Below are positions 8,500 through 17,754 of a stretch of DNA of 64,000 bases, piece by piece; position 1 is the first letter of the stretch; each line of letters starts with the position of its first letter. The DNA is from an uncultured bacterium. GTDB taxonomy: Bacteria; Krumholzibacteriota; Krumholzibacteriia; LZORAL124-64-63. The notes under the pieces are model-generated. The model did no database searches. It worked only from the letters and a program-made list of their open reading frames with translations, and was not told the origin of the DNA. Position numbers and translations under genes: made by a program. Location of the stretch: assembly GCA_903912525.1 (NCBI GenBank), contig CAIWHK010000009.1:62001-126000 (forward strand), written 5' to 3'.

Positions 8500-10221
8500 A
8501 TGTTTGCCATTGAAGTCAACGGACAGAAGCTCGAGGCCGAGAAGGGCGAGACGATCCTCAAGGCCCTGCGGCGCGGAGGCATCCATGTGCCCACCATCTG
8601 CCACCTCGAGGGCCTGTTGCCCTCGGGCACGTGCCGCATGTGCGTGGTGGAAGTCGAGGGGTTCGGCGGCCTGGTCCCGTCGTGTTCATACCCCGTCGCC
8701 GAGGGCATGGTAATCCACACCCGCACGCCGCAGGTGCTGGCCACCCGCAAGATGCTGGTGGAACTGCTCCTGAACAACCATCCCGACGATTGCCTCTACT
8801 GCGCGCGCAACGGCAACTGCGACCTCGCCAAGCTCGCCAAGGAGCACGGGGTGCGCGACCGGCTGTTCCGCGGGCCCCGCACGCCCAGGCAGAAGGACAC
8901 CTCCAGCCCTGCCCTGGTGCGCGACCCGGACAAGTGCATCCTCTGCGGCAAGTGCGTGCGTGTCTGCGAGGAGATCCAGGGCGTCTCGGCCATCGACTTC
9001 ATCAACCGCGGCAGCAAGGCCTTCGTCGGCACCGCCTTCAACCAGGGCCTGAACGTGTCCAGTTGCATCAACTGCGGCCAGTGCATCCTGGTCTGCCCGA
9101 CGGCCGCGCTGACCGAGCGCAGCCACGTGGACGAGGTACTGCGGGCCCTGGCCGATCCCGGCAAGACGGTGATCGTCCAGCACGCGCCGGCCGTCTCCGT
9201 CTCCATCGCCGAGGAGTTCGGCTTCGCCCCCGGCGTGGACTTCGACGGCAAGATGGTGGCGGCCCTGCGCCGCGCGGGCTTCGAGCGCGTCTTCGACACC
9301 TCGTTCGCCGCCGACCTGACCATCATGGAAGAGGGCAGCGAACTGGTGAAGCGCGTCACCGAGGGCGGCGCCCTGCCCATGTTCACGAGCTGCAGTCCCG
9401 GCTGGATCAAGTTCGTGGAGCAGTCCTACCCCGAGTTCCGGGAGAACCTCTCCACCTGCAAGAGCCCCCAGCAGATGATGGGCGCCGTCGTGAAGACATT
9501 CTTCGCCGCCAAGGCCGGCATTGACCCGGCCAACATCGTCAGCGTGTCCATCATGCCCTGCACGGCCAAGAAGTTCGAGGCGGCCCGGCCCGAGATGGGG
9601 CGGGATCACGCCGCGGACGTGGACTACGTCCTGACCACGCGCGAACTGGCCGAGCTCTTCCGCATCACCGGCGTGGACCCGGCGGCCCAGGAGCCCGAAA
9701 CGGCCGACACCCCCTTCGGCGAGCGCTCGAGCGCCGGCAAGCTGTTCGGGGCCTCGGGCGGCGTGATGGAGGCGGCGGTGCGCAGCGCGTACTTCCTCAT
9801 CACCGGCGCCGAGATGAAGGAATACAAGATCCAGGACCTGCGCGGCATGCAGGGCTGCAAGGAGCTGCGGGTCAAGGTCGGCGAACTCGAGATCGGCGCG
9901 GCCGTCGTCTCGAGCCTGGGCCAGGCCCGCAAGCTGATGGAGGAGATCCGGGCCGGGCGCAACGACCTTCACTTCATCGAGGTCATGAGCTGCCCCGGCG
10001 GCTGCATCAACGGCGGCGGCCAGCCTCTTGGCGCCAACCTGGAGGCCGTGAAGGCGCGCATGAACGCACTGTACACCATCGACAGTGACGACCACCTGCG
10101 GGTCAGCCACAGGAACGAGCAGGTCCAGCGCCTGTACCAGGAATTCCTGGGCGCGCCGCTGGGCCCCAAGAGCCACGAACTGCTGCACACGCACTACGAG
10201 AAGCGCGAGGTGCTCGTATGA
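8500..10221 (+). CDS. hydA: [FeFe] hydrogenase catalytic subunit
   Basis: 573 residues. It makes or splits H2 at the H-cluster. Domains: N-terminal [2Fe-2S] (CHLEGLLPSGTCRMC, about 28-42), His-Cys [4Fe-4S] (HPDDCLYCARNGNC), two ferredoxin [4Fe-4S] sites (CILCGKCVRVC and CINCGQCILVC), and the H-cluster domain from about 215. H-cluster motifs: L1 TSCSPGW near 296-302, L2 MPCTAKKFE near 352-360, L3 EVMSCPGGCINGGGQP near 495-510. This is the modular M3 layout of trimeric, electron-bifurcating (group A3-like) enzymes. L1 has Ser where clostridial CpI has a second Cys; from memory this variant is frequent in NAD(P)-linked enzymes. Nine bases separate it from hydB, and its stop overlaps the next gene as ATGA. 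Confidence 0.94.
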   Translation: MFAIEVNGQKLEAEKGETILKALRRGGIHVPTICHLEGLLPSGTCRMCVVEVEGFGGLVPSCSYPVAEGMVIHTRTPQVLATRKMLVELLLNNHPDDCLYCARNGNCDLAKLAKEHGVRDRLFRGPRTPRQKDTSSPALVRDPDKCILCGKCVRVCEEIQGVSAIDFINRGSKAFVGTAFNQGLNVSSCINCGQCILVCPTAALTERSHVDEVLRALADPGKTVIVQHAPAVSVSIAEEFGFAPGVDFDGKMVAALRRAGFERVFDTSFAADLTIMEEGSELVKRVTEGGALPMFTSCSPGWIKFVEQSYPEFRENLSTCKSPQQMMGAVVKTFFAAKAGIDPANIVSVSIMPCTAKKFEAARPEMGRDHAADVDYVLTTRELAELFRITGVDPAAQEPETADTPFGERSSAGKLFGASGGVMEAAVRSAYFLITGAEMKEYKIQDLRGMQGCKELRVKVGELEIGAAVVSSLGQARKLMEEIRAGRNDLHFIEVMSCPGGCINGGGQPLGANLEAVKARMNALYTIDSDDHLRVSHRNEQVQRLYQEFLGAPLGPKSHELLHTHYEKREVLV

Positions 10222-10628
10222 GCCACGGAACTCCCGAACCGATCCGGCCCCTCACCGTCCTCGTCGTCGACGACGACTTCGACCTGCTGGAGCAGGTCGT
10301 CAGCATCCTGGAGGCCGATGGCCACACCGTGGTCAAGGCCCACGGCCAGGTGGAGGGCGAGGAGGCCTTGCTCTCCTGCATGCCGGACCTGGCGGTCCTG
10401 GACCTCATGATGGAGAACATGGACTCGGGCTTCGTGCTCTGCCACCAGATCAAGCGGCTCTTCCCGGAGGTTCCGGTCATCCTGCTTACGGCCGTCAAGT
10501 CGGCCACGGGCCTGGATTTCGCGGCGCGCTCCGAGGAGGCGGCCAGTTGGACCATGGCAGACGTGATCCTGGACAAGCCCGTCCGCCCCGAGCAGCTCCG
10601 GGCCGCGGTCCAGCGGCTACTGAAGTAG
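10218..10628 (+). CDS. Stand-alone response-regulator receiver domain
   Basis: 136 residues, start overlapping the hydA stop (ATGA). A single CheY-like receiver: acidic pocket VVDDD near 16-20, phosphoacceptor Asp in LAVLDLMMEN near 58, Thr in VILLTAVKS near 86, and the conserved Lys in ILDKPVRPEQ near 117. There is no output domain, so it probably passes phosphate on or acts by protein contact. Its place between the hydrogenase and the hydrogenase-like sensor kinase suggests they share one pathway. Confidence 0.88.
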   Translation: MSHGTPEPIRPLTVLVVDDDFDLLEQVVSILEADGHTVVKAHGQVEGEEALLSCMPDLAVLDLMMENMDSGFVLCHQIKRLFPEVPVILLTAVKSATGLDFAARSEEAASWTMADVILDKPVRPEQLRAAVQRLLK

Positions 10629-10660
10629 GGCACCTGCGACTCGAACGCCGGAAGTGAGCC

Positions 10661-12682
10661 GTGAAGCAACCAACGCCGGAACCGCTCATCTGCACGATCA
10701 AGGAGCGCTGCCGCGTCTGCTACACGTGCGTGCGCGAGTGCCCGGCCAAGGCCATCCGCATCACGTCCGGCCAGGCCGCGGTGATCGTCGAGCGCTGCAT
10801 CGGTTGCGGCAACTGCGTCGCGGTGTGCAGCCAGAAGGCCAAGCACGTGCGCAGCACGACGGGCGACGTGGCCGCCCTGCTGGCCGGCCCGCACCCGGTG
10901 GCCGCCTGCGTGGCCCCCAGCTTCCCGGCCGAATTCCCCGAACTGTCGCCCGGACGCCTGGTGGGCCTGCTGCGCGCACTGGGGTTCGACCGGGTCAACG
11001 AGGTCAGCTTCGGCGCCGACCTGGTGGCCGACCGCTACCGCCGGCTGTTCGAAGGGGATCCCGACGGCCGCTACATCGCCTCGACGTGCCCGGCCATGGT
11101 CGCCTACGTCGAGCGCTACCACCCGGACGCGGTGCCCGCGCTGGCGCCCATCGTCTCGCCCATGGTGGCGACGGCGCGCGTGTTGCGCCGCGTGCACGGT
11201 GACGACCTGCGCATCGTCTTCATCGGGCCGTGCATCGCCAAGAAAGCCGAGGCCGACTCCCGGGCGATGGCCGGCGAGATCGACGCGGCGCTGACTTTCG
11301 CCGAGATCAGGCAGATGATCGCGGATGCGGACCTGGACCCGGCCGCGGTGGAATCGACCGACTTCGACCCGCCGCGCGGCGGTCTGGGCGCGCTGTTCCC
11401 CATCAGCCGCGGGCTGCTGCAGGCGGCGCGCATCCAGGAAGACCTGGTCGACGGCGACATCGTCGTGGCCGACGGCCGCCGCAACTTCGTCGAGGCCATC
11501 TGCGAGTTCGAGTCGGGCGACATGCAGGCGCGCCTGCTGGAGGTGCTCTGCTGCAAGGGCTGCATCGTGGGCCCGGGCATGACCTCCGAGGCGCCGCTGT
11601 TCAAGCGCCGCGAGCAGGTCAGCCGCTACGTGCGCGAGCGGTGGAACACGCTGAACGAGGGTGCGGTCCGCGCCGAGGTGGACCACTTCGCCGACCTTCC
11701 GCTGGGGCGGACCTTCGCGGCCGACGACCAGCGCTTCGTGGCGCCGTCGCGCGGCGAGATGGCCGATATCCTGAGGCGGATGGGCAAGGAGTCGCGACAG
11801 GACGAGCTCGACTGCGGCGCCTGCGGCTACGACACCTGCCTGGCGCACGCCGTCGCCATCGACAAGGGACTGGCCGAGAGCGAGATGTGCCTGCCCTACA
11901 CCATCGACCAGCTGAAGCGCACCGTCGGCGAGTTGGCCGTCTCGAATACGCAGCTGGCCACGGCGCAGGAAGCGCTGATGCACTCGGAGCGGCTGGCCAG
12001 CATGGGCCAGCTGGCGGCCGGCATCGCGCACGAGGTGAACAACCCGCTGGGCGTGGTGCTGATGTACACGCACCTCCTGCTGGACGAGCACGGCGCCACC
12101 GACATCCCCGGCGACGCGCGCCTGCGCGAGGACCTCGCCGTCATCGTCGAGCAGACCGACCGCTGCAAGAAGATCGTCGCGGGCCTGCTCAACTTCGCGC
12201 GCCAGAACAAAGTGGCTTTGGCGCCGACCGACGTGCGCAAGCTGGTCGACCTGAGCCTTCGCGTGCTGGTCCCGGCCACGGACGTCGCCGTGATCTCGAT
12301 CCACGACGAGGTCGACCCCGTGGCCGAGCTGGACGGCGACCAGATCACGCAGGTGCTGACCAACCTCGTCGAGAACGCCTATGCTGCAATGCCGAAGGGC
12401 GGCACGCTGACCGTGCGCACCGGGGGCGACGCCGCCCGCGTGACCATCACCGTGGCCGACACCGGCGTGGGTATCGCGCGGGAGAACCTGGGCAAGGTCT
12501 TCGAGCCCTTCTTCACCACGAAGCAGATCGGCAAGGGCACCGGGCTGGGGCTGGCGGTCAGCTACGGCATCATCAAGATGCACCGCGGCGACCTGGAGGT
12601 AGCCTCCAACGCCGATCCCGACGCCGGGCCGACCGGCACCACCTTCACGATCACCATCCCGCGCAAGGGCCAGCTTGAATGA
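10661..12682 (+). CDS. [FeFe]-hydrogenase-like sensory histidine kinase
   Basis: 673 residues, GTG start. Two [4Fe-4S] ferredoxin sites open the protein ([20 protein letters not shown]). An H-cluster-like domain follows (about 70-310) with degenerate motifs: STCPAM at the L1 position near 142, GPCIAKKAE (L2) near 190, and [14 protein letters not shown] (L3) near 294. Next is a [4Fe-4S] domain with CGACGYDTC near 386, and then a histidine kinase: H-box [11 protein letters not shown] near 454, N-box [10 protein letters not shown] near 567, DTGVGI and [11 protein letters not shown]. No membrane segment is seen, so it is cytoplasmic. It resembles the sensory (group C/D-like) [FeFe] proteins, probably sensing H2 or redox state rather than turning over H2. 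The stop overlaps the next gene (ATGA). Confidence 0.88.
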   Translation: MKQPTPEPLICTIKERCRVCYTCVRECPAKAIRITSGQAAVIVERCIGCGNCVAVCSQKAKHVRSTTGDVAALLAGPHPVAACVAPSFPAEFPELSPGRLVGLLRALGFDRVNEVSFGADLVADRYRRLFEGDPDGRYIASTCPAMVAYVERYHPDAVPALAPIVSPMVATARVLRRVHGDDLRIVFIGPCIAKKAEADSRAMAGEIDAALTFAEIRQMIADADLDPAAVESTDFDPPRGGLGALFPISRGLLQAARIQEDLVDGDIVVADGRRNFVEAICEFESGDMQARLLEVLCCKGCIVGPGMTSEAPLFKRREQVSRYVRERWNTLNEGAVRAEVDHFADLPLGRTFAADDQRFVAPSRGEMADILRRMGKESRQDELDCGACGYDTCLAHAVAIDKGLAESEMCLPYTIDQLKRTVGELAVSNTQLATAQEALMHSERLASMGQLAAGIAHEVNNPLGVVLMYTHLLLDEHGATDIPGDARLREDLAVIVEQTDRCKKIVAGLLNFARQNKVALAPTDVRKLVDLSLRVLVPATDVAVISIHDEVDPVAELDGDQITQVLTNLVENAYAAMPKGGTLTVRTGGDAARVTITVADTGVGIARENLGKVFEPFFTTKQIGKGTGLGLAVSYGIIKMHRGDLEVASNADPDAGPTGTTFTITIPRKGQLE

Positions 12683-13875
12683 CCGCCGGCCGGGATGAAA
12701 GGACGATGGCGATGGAGCAGCTGCGGATCCTGATCGTCGACGACGAGTCCGGAATGCGCGCCGCGGTGACGCGGGCGCTCGACGGGTTCGCGTTTACGAT
12801 CCCGGAGCTCGAGGCTGACGTGACATTCACGGTCGAGCAGGCCGGCAGCGGCGAGGAAGCGCTCGCGATGATCGCGGCCTCGGCCCCCGACCTGCTGCTG
12901 CTGGACCACAAGCTGCCCGGCATCTCGGGGCTCGAGGTGCTGGCGGCGCTGGCCGAGGCGCCGGCCGACAAGCCTCTCGACCTGCTGACGGTGATGATCA
13001 CCGCCTACGCCTCGCTGGAGACCGCGGTGGTGGCCACCAAGCGCGGCGCCTACGATTTCCTGGCCAAGCCGTTCACGCCCGAGGAACTGCGCACTACCGT
13101 GCGCAAGACGACCAAGCACCTGCTGCTGCAGCGGCAGGCGCGGCGGCTGGCCCAGGAGAAGCGCCAGATCCGCTTCCAGTTCATCTCGGTGCTGGTGCAC
13201 GAACTGAAGGCGCCGCTGGCGGCCATCGAGGGCTACCTGAACCTGATGGAGGACCACGCGCTGGGCGACGAGCTCGCCGCCTACGACGGCCCGGTGGGGC
13301 GCTCGAAGCTGCGGGTCGAGGGCATGCGCAAGCTCATCATGGACCTGCTCGACCTCACAAGGCTGGAGTCGGGCCAGAAGCAGCGCGACCTGACGATCGT
13401 CGACGTTGGTGTCATGGCCCGCAAGGCCATCGAGACGGTGGCCGCCGAGGCTGCCGCGCGCGCCATCACCATCGACCTGCGCGCGGGCGGCGACGTTTCG
13501 ATGTCCGCCGACCCCGGCGAGATCGAGATCGTCCTGAACAACCTGGTGACCAACGCCGTGAAGTACAACCGCGACGGCGGCAGCGTCACCGTGACGCTGG
13601 CGGCGGACGACGAGCGCGTGACCATCACCGTGGCCGACACCGGCATCGGGCTGGCGCCCGAGGAGTCGGCGCGGCTGTTCGGCGAGTTCGTGCGCATCAA
13701 GAACGACAAGACGCGCTCCATCCTGGGCAGCGGCCTCGGACTGTCGATCGTCAAGCGCCTGGCGCAGGTGTACGGCGGCGACGTCGGCCTGGTGAGCGAG
13801 CCGGATGTCGGCACGACGTTCACCGTGACCCTCGGGCGCGCGGGCGTGGCGCAGGAAGCGGCGGTGCTGCCGTGA
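12679..13875 (+). CDS. Receiver-histidine kinase, phosphorelay partner
   Basis: 398 residues. An N-terminal receiver (about 15-140; DDE near 23, phosphoacceptor Asp in LLLLDHKLPG, Lys in FLAKPFTPEE) is joined to a HisKA domain (HELKAPLAAIEGYL near 174) and an HATPase domain (NNLVTNAVKYN, DTGIGLAPEE, GSGLGLSIVKRL). The receiver-first order suits a relay: sensor kinase to receiver, then a second kinase output. ATGA and GTGA overlaps tie it to the sensor kinase before it and hydE after it. Neither this protein nor the lone receiver has a DNA-binding domain. Confidence 0.87.
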   Translation: MTAGRDERTMAMEQLRILIVDDESGMRAAVTRALDGFAFTIPELEADVTFTVEQAGSGEEALAMIAASAPDLLLLDHKLPGISGLEVLAALAEAPADKPLDLLTVMITAYASLETAVVATKRGAYDFLAKPFTPEELRTTVRKTTKHLLLQRQARRLAQEKRQIRFQFISVLVHELKAPLAAIEGYLNLMEDHALGDELAAYDGPVGRSKLRVEGMRKLIMDLLDLTRLESGQKQRDLTIVDVGVMARKAIETVAAEAAARAITIDLRAGGDVSMSADPGEIEIVLNNLVTNAVKYNRDGGSVTVTLAADDERVTITVADTGIGLAPEESARLFGEFVRIKNDKTRSILGSGLGLSIVKRLAQVYGGDVGLVSEPDVGTTFTVTLGRAGVAQEAAVLP

Positions 13876-14900
13876 TCACGCGCGCGGAGATTGTCGACTG
13901 GCTGCACGAGGACGACCCGGTCCGCCTGGCGGAACTCTGGCGCCGCGCCGACGATGTGCGTCGCCGGGTCATGGGCGACGAGGTGCAGTTGCGCGGCCTG
14001 GTCGAGGTCTCGAACCACTGCGTGCGCCGCTGCACGTACTGCGGCATCCGCGCCGGCGCCCCGGTAACGCGCTACCGCATGTCGCCCCTTGAGATCTTCG
14101 AGTGCGCGATGCAGGCGACCGCGCTGGGCTACGGCACCGTCGTGCTGCAGGCCGGCGAGGACCCCGGGCTGGAACTGGACATCGTCTCCGAGACCATCCG
14201 CGCGATCCGCAAGCGCACCGAACTGGCGATCACGCTCAGTCTTGGCGAGCGGTCCGGTGCGGAGCTGGCCGCCTGGCGACAGGCCGGCGCCGACCGCTAC
14301 CTGCTGCGGTTCGAGACGTCCAACCGCGAACTGTACGAGCGCATCCACCCCGCGCGCGCCGACGAACCGTCCGATCGCATCGCCATGCTGGGCCGCCTGC
14401 GCGCGCTCGGCTACGAGATCGGCGGCGGCGTCATGGTCGGCCTGCCCGGCCAGACCCGCGACGACCTGGCCGACGACGTGGAGATGTTCGCGCGCCTGGA
14501 CCTCGACATGATCGGCGTGGGACCCTACCTGCCCCACCCCGCCACCCCGCTGGCCGGCGAGGCGCGCCCCGACTGGGACAGCGAGCTGATGACGTACCGC
14601 ATGGTCGCGCTGGCGAGGCTGGCCTGCCCCGGCGCCAACATCCCCGGCACGACGGCGCTGGCCACGGTCAACCGCGCGGATGGGCGTGAACTGGCCCTCG
14701 CGCGCGGCGCGAACGTATTGATGCCCAACCTGACGCCCACGCGCTACCGCGAGCACTACGAGATCTACCCCGACAAGGCCTGCCTGCGCGAGACCGCACC
14801 CGTGTGCGACGGTTGCCTGCGCGGCCGCCTGCAGACGATCGGCCGCACCGTCGGCAGCGGTCGGGGCGATGCGCGCCGGACGGCGGTGGGCGAGCCATGA
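13872..14900 (+). CDS. hydE: [FeFe] hydrogenase maturase, radical SAM
   Basis: 342 residues, GTG start overlapping the previous stop. Radical SAM Cys motif CVRRCTYCG near 50-58, followed by a TIM-barrel with the HydE/BioB-like GYGTVVLQAGED segment. HydE helps build the dithiolate/diiron part of the H-cluster from SAM and a cysteine-derived precursor. Downstream conserved blocks (GGGVMVGLPGQT, IGVGPYLPHP, GTTALATVN) and the length are normal. Its stop overlaps hydG (ATGA). Confidence 0.93.
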   Translation: MITRAEIVDWLHEDDPVRLAELWRRADDVRRRVMGDEVQLRGLVEVSNHCVRRCTYCGIRAGAPVTRYRMSPLEIFECAMQATALGYGTVVLQAGEDPGLELDIVSETIRAIRKRTELAITLSLGERSGAELAAWRQAGADRYLLRFETSNRELYERIHPARADEPSDRIAMLGRLRALGYEIGGGVMVGLPGQTRDDLADDVEMFARLDLDMIGVGPYLPHPATPLAGEARPDWDSELMTYRMVALARLACPGANIPGTTALATVNRADGRELALARGANVLMPNLTPTRYREHYEIYPDKACLRETAPVCDGCLRGRLQTIGRTVGSGRGDARRTAVGEP

Positions 14901-16321
14901 CCAGGCTGCCGGACCTGCAGCCCGGCCCCGGCGCCGTCGACTTCATCGACGACGCCGCAATGCGCGGCTTGCTCTCGGCCGGCATCGCCGACCCGGCCCA
15001 GGTGCGCGAGGTGCTCGCCAAGAGCCTGGAGCTGGCGCCTCTGACCGTGGCGGAAACGGCCGTGCTGCTGCGCGCCGAGGATCCCGTCCTGGTCGAGGAG
15101 ATCCATGAGACGGCGCGCGCCCTGAAGCAGCGTGTCTACGGCGACCGCATCGTCCTGTTCGCCCCGCTCTACGTCGGCAACGACTGCGTGAACGACTGCG
15201 CGTACTGCGGCTTCCGGCGCTCGAACCCGGACATCGTGCGGCGCACGCTGGACGAGGGCGAAGTGCGCGCCCAGGCGCTGGCGCTGGAGGCCGCGGGTCA
15301 CAAGCGCCTGGTCGTGGTCTTCGGCGAGCACCCGCGATACGATGCCGAGGCGATCGCCGCCACGGTGCGCGCGATCTACGACACGCACAACGGCCACGGC
15401 GAGATCCGCCGCGTCAACGTGAACGCCGCGCCGCTGGACGACGCCGGCTACCGCCTCGTCAAGGAAGCGGGCATCGGCACCTACCAGATCTTCCACGAGA
15501 CCTACGACCACGCCGCCTACGCGCGACTGCACCCGCAGGGCACCCGCAAGGCCGACTACCTCTGGCGCCTGGACGGGCCGGGCCGGGCCATCGACGCCGG
15601 TTGCGACGACGTGGGCCTGGGCGTCCTGTTCGGCCTGGCCGACTGGCGATTCGACACGCTGGGCCTGGTCGCGCACGCGCGGCACCTGCAGGAGCGCCAC
15701 GGCGTGGGCCCGCACACGCTCAGCTTCCCGCGCCTGCGTCCGGCGCAGGGCGTCGACTTCGGCGGCATGCACCCGGTCAGCGACGCCGAACTGATGCGCG
15801 TGATCGCCGTGCTGCGCGTGGCCGTGCCCTACACGGGACTGATCCTGACCGCGCGCGAGACGGCCGCCGTGCGGCGCGCGGCGCTCGACTTCGGCGTCTC
15901 GCAGATCGACGGCGGCAGCCGGCTGGAACTGGGCGGCTACACCGAGGCCCCCGCGGCGCAGGCCATCGAGCGCGAGCAGTTCACCCTCGGCGACACGCGC
16001 CCGCTGGACGAGGTGGCGCGCGAACTGCTCGAGATGGGCCACCTCCCCAGCTTCTGCACGGCCTGCTACCGCATGGGCCGCACGGGCGAGGTGTTCATGG
16101 AGTACGCCATCCCCGGGTTCATCGAGAAGTTCTGCTCGCCCAACGCGCTGACCTCGCTGGTGGAGTACCTGGTCGACCACGCCTCGCCGGCGACGCGCGT
16201 GGCGGGGCTGGCGCGGGTCGAGAAGGAACTGGCGCTGATGGACGACGACACGCGGAAGAGCGAACTGGTCGAACGTTTGCGCCGGATCCGCGAGGACGGC
16301 GCGCGGGATCTGCACTACTGA
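14897..16321 (+). CDS. hydG: [FeFe] hydrogenase maturase, tyrosine lyase
   Basis: 474 residues; start chosen at the ATGA overlap with hydE. A radical SAM enzyme that cleaves tyrosine to give the CO and CN ligands of the H-cluster. It shows the radical SAM triad CVNDCAYCG near 97-105 and the C-terminal auxiliary cluster CTACYRMG near 386 with its third Cys in IEKFC about 22 residues later, the CX2CX22C pattern diagnostic of HydG against ThiH. The length matches the family. Thirty bases separate it from hydF. Confidence 0.94.
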   Translation: MTRLPDLQPGPGAVDFIDDAAMRGLLSAGIADPAQVREVLAKSLELAPLTVAETAVLLRAEDPVLVEEIHETARALKQRVYGDRIVLFAPLYVGNDCVNDCAYCGFRRSNPDIVRRTLDEGEVRAQALALEAAGHKRLVVVFGEHPRYDAEAIAATVRAIYDTHNGHGEIRRVNVNAAPLDDAGYRLVKEAGIGTYQIFHETYDHAAYARLHPQGTRKADYLWRLDGPGRAIDAGCDDVGLGVLFGLADWRFDTLGLVAHARHLQERHGVGPHTLSFPRLRPAQGVDFGGMHPVSDAELMRVIAVLRVAVPYTGLILTARETAAVRRAALDFGVSQIDGGSRLELGGYTEAPAAQAIEREQFTLGDTRPLDEVARELLEMGHLPSFCTACYRMGRTGEVFMEYAIPGFIEKFCSPNALTSLVEYLVDHASPATRVAGLARVEKELALMDDDTRKSELVERLRRIREDGARDLHY

Positions 16322-16350
16322 GAATCGACGGCACCCGACCCGAGGATGGG

Positions 16351-17583
16351 ATGATGAAGGCTGCCCCCCGCTCGCTGCGACTGCACATCGGCATCTTCGG
16401 GCGCCGCAACGTCGGCAAGTCGTCGTTGCTGAACGCGCTGACGCGGCAGGGCGTGTCCATCGTCTCGGATGTGGCCGGCACGACCACCGATCCGGTCGAG
16501 AAGCCGATGGAGATGCTGCCGCTGGGCCCGGTCGTGTTCATCGACACGGCGGGCCTCGACGACTCCGGCGCCCTGGGCGAGCAGCGCATGGCGAAGACGC
16601 GCGGCATCCTCGACCGCACCGACGTGGCCCTGCTGGTGGCCGAGGCCGGCGGCTGGACGGATTTCGAGGACCGGCTGCTGGCCGAATTGCGCGGCCGCGC
16701 GATCCCGGCCATCGTCGTCTTCAACAAGAGCGACCTCGGCGAGCCGGCCCGGGACCTGCGGGCCCGCCTCGAGACCGCAGGCGTGCCCTGGGTGCCCGCC
16801 CGCGCGCGCGACGACGTCGGCGTCGTGGAAGTGCGCGAGGCCCTGGTCGCGGTGGTCCCCGACGACCTGCTGAACGCACCCCCCATCCTGGCCGACCTGG
16901 TGCCGCCCGGCGAGCTGGCCGTGCTGGTGGTCCCCATCGACAAGGAAGCGCCCAAGGGGCGGATCATCCTGCCGCAGGTGCAGGCCATCCGCGACCTGCT
17001 CGACCATGACGCCGGCTGCCTCGTCGTCAAGGAAGACGGCCTGGCCCGGGCGCTGGACGGCTTGAAGACCCCGCCGGCGCTGGTCGTGACCGACTCGCAG
17101 GCGTTCGCCGCGGTGGCCGCCGCGACGCCGCCCGGGGTGCCGATGACCTCGTTCTCGATCCTCTTCTCGCGGTACAAGGGCGACCTCGCCGAGTTCGTGC
17201 GGGGCGCGCTGACGATCGCCGACCTGCGGCCCGGCGACCGCGTCCTGGTGGCCGAGGCCTGTTCGCACCACCCCATCTCGGGCGACATCGGGCGCGAGAA
17301 GATCCCCGCCTGGCTGAACGGGCGGGTGGGCGGCCCGCTCGCATTCACCACCGTCCAGGGGCACGATTTCCCAGCCGACCTCTTGTCGTTCCGGCTGGTA
17401 GTGCACTGCGGGTCGTGCATGATCACGCGGCGCGAGATGCTGACCCGGGTCCTGCGCTGCCGCGAGGCCGGCGTGCCGGTGACCAACTACGGCATGGCGA
17501 TCGCCTGGTCGCTGGGCGTGTTCGAGCGCGCGCTGGCGCCATTCCCGGAGGCGCTCGCGGCGGCGACCGGGACGCCCCGCTGA
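16351..17583 (+). CDS. hydF: [FeFe] hydrogenase maturation GTPase/scaffold
   Basis: 410 residues from ATG 16351 (ATG 16354 is equally possible behind GAGGA). N-terminal TrmE-like GTPase: P-loop GRRNVGKSS near 17-25, DTAGLDD, NKSD. A dimerisation region follows, and then the C-terminal [4Fe-4S] site with the CxH (EACSHH near 303) and CxxC (HCGSC near 352) pattern. HydF carries the diiron subcluster made by HydE and HydG and delivers it to HydA. Having all three maturases with the structural genes in one operon is unusual and makes it potentially self-sufficient. The 171 bases after it separate this operon from serC; I saw no clear terminator there. Confidence 0.93.
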   Translation: MMKAAPRSLRLHIGIFGRRNVGKSSLLNALTRQGVSIVSDVAGTTTDPVEKPMEMLPLGPVVFIDTAGLDDSGALGEQRMAKTRGILDRTDVALLVAEAGGWTDFEDRLLAELRGRAIPAIVVFNKSDLGEPARDLRARLETAGVPWVPARARDDVGVVEVREALVAVVPDDLLNAPPILADLVPPGELAVLVVPIDKEAPKGRIILPQVQAIRDLLDHDAGCLVVKEDGLARALDGLKTPPALVVTDSQAFAAVAAATPPGVPMTSFSILFSRYKGDLAEFVRGALTIADLRPGDRVLVAEACSHHPISGDIGREKIPAWLNGRVGGPLAFTTVQGHDFPADLLSFRLVVHCGSCMITRREMLTRVLRCREAGVPVTNYGMAIAWSLGVFERALAPFPEALAAATGTPR

Positions 17584-17754
17584 CGCCACCCATACTTGAC
17601 TGATTTCATCCACCAATGTCATGGTCGGCGCGGCCCGGGCCCGGCAGCGCCCATGGCGCCATCCAGTGACGGCGCAGGTTGCGATTTCCCGCGCCAGATG
17701 GCTTTTTTGAAGGGCACCGGCCGATCGCGGACCAACCAGCGGGGAGAACAGGAA

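Noticed and set aside
10661-12682. Second catalytic [FeFe] hydrogenase
   Set aside because: The H-cluster motifs are degenerate and the protein ends in a histidine kinase, so sensing is more likely than turnover.
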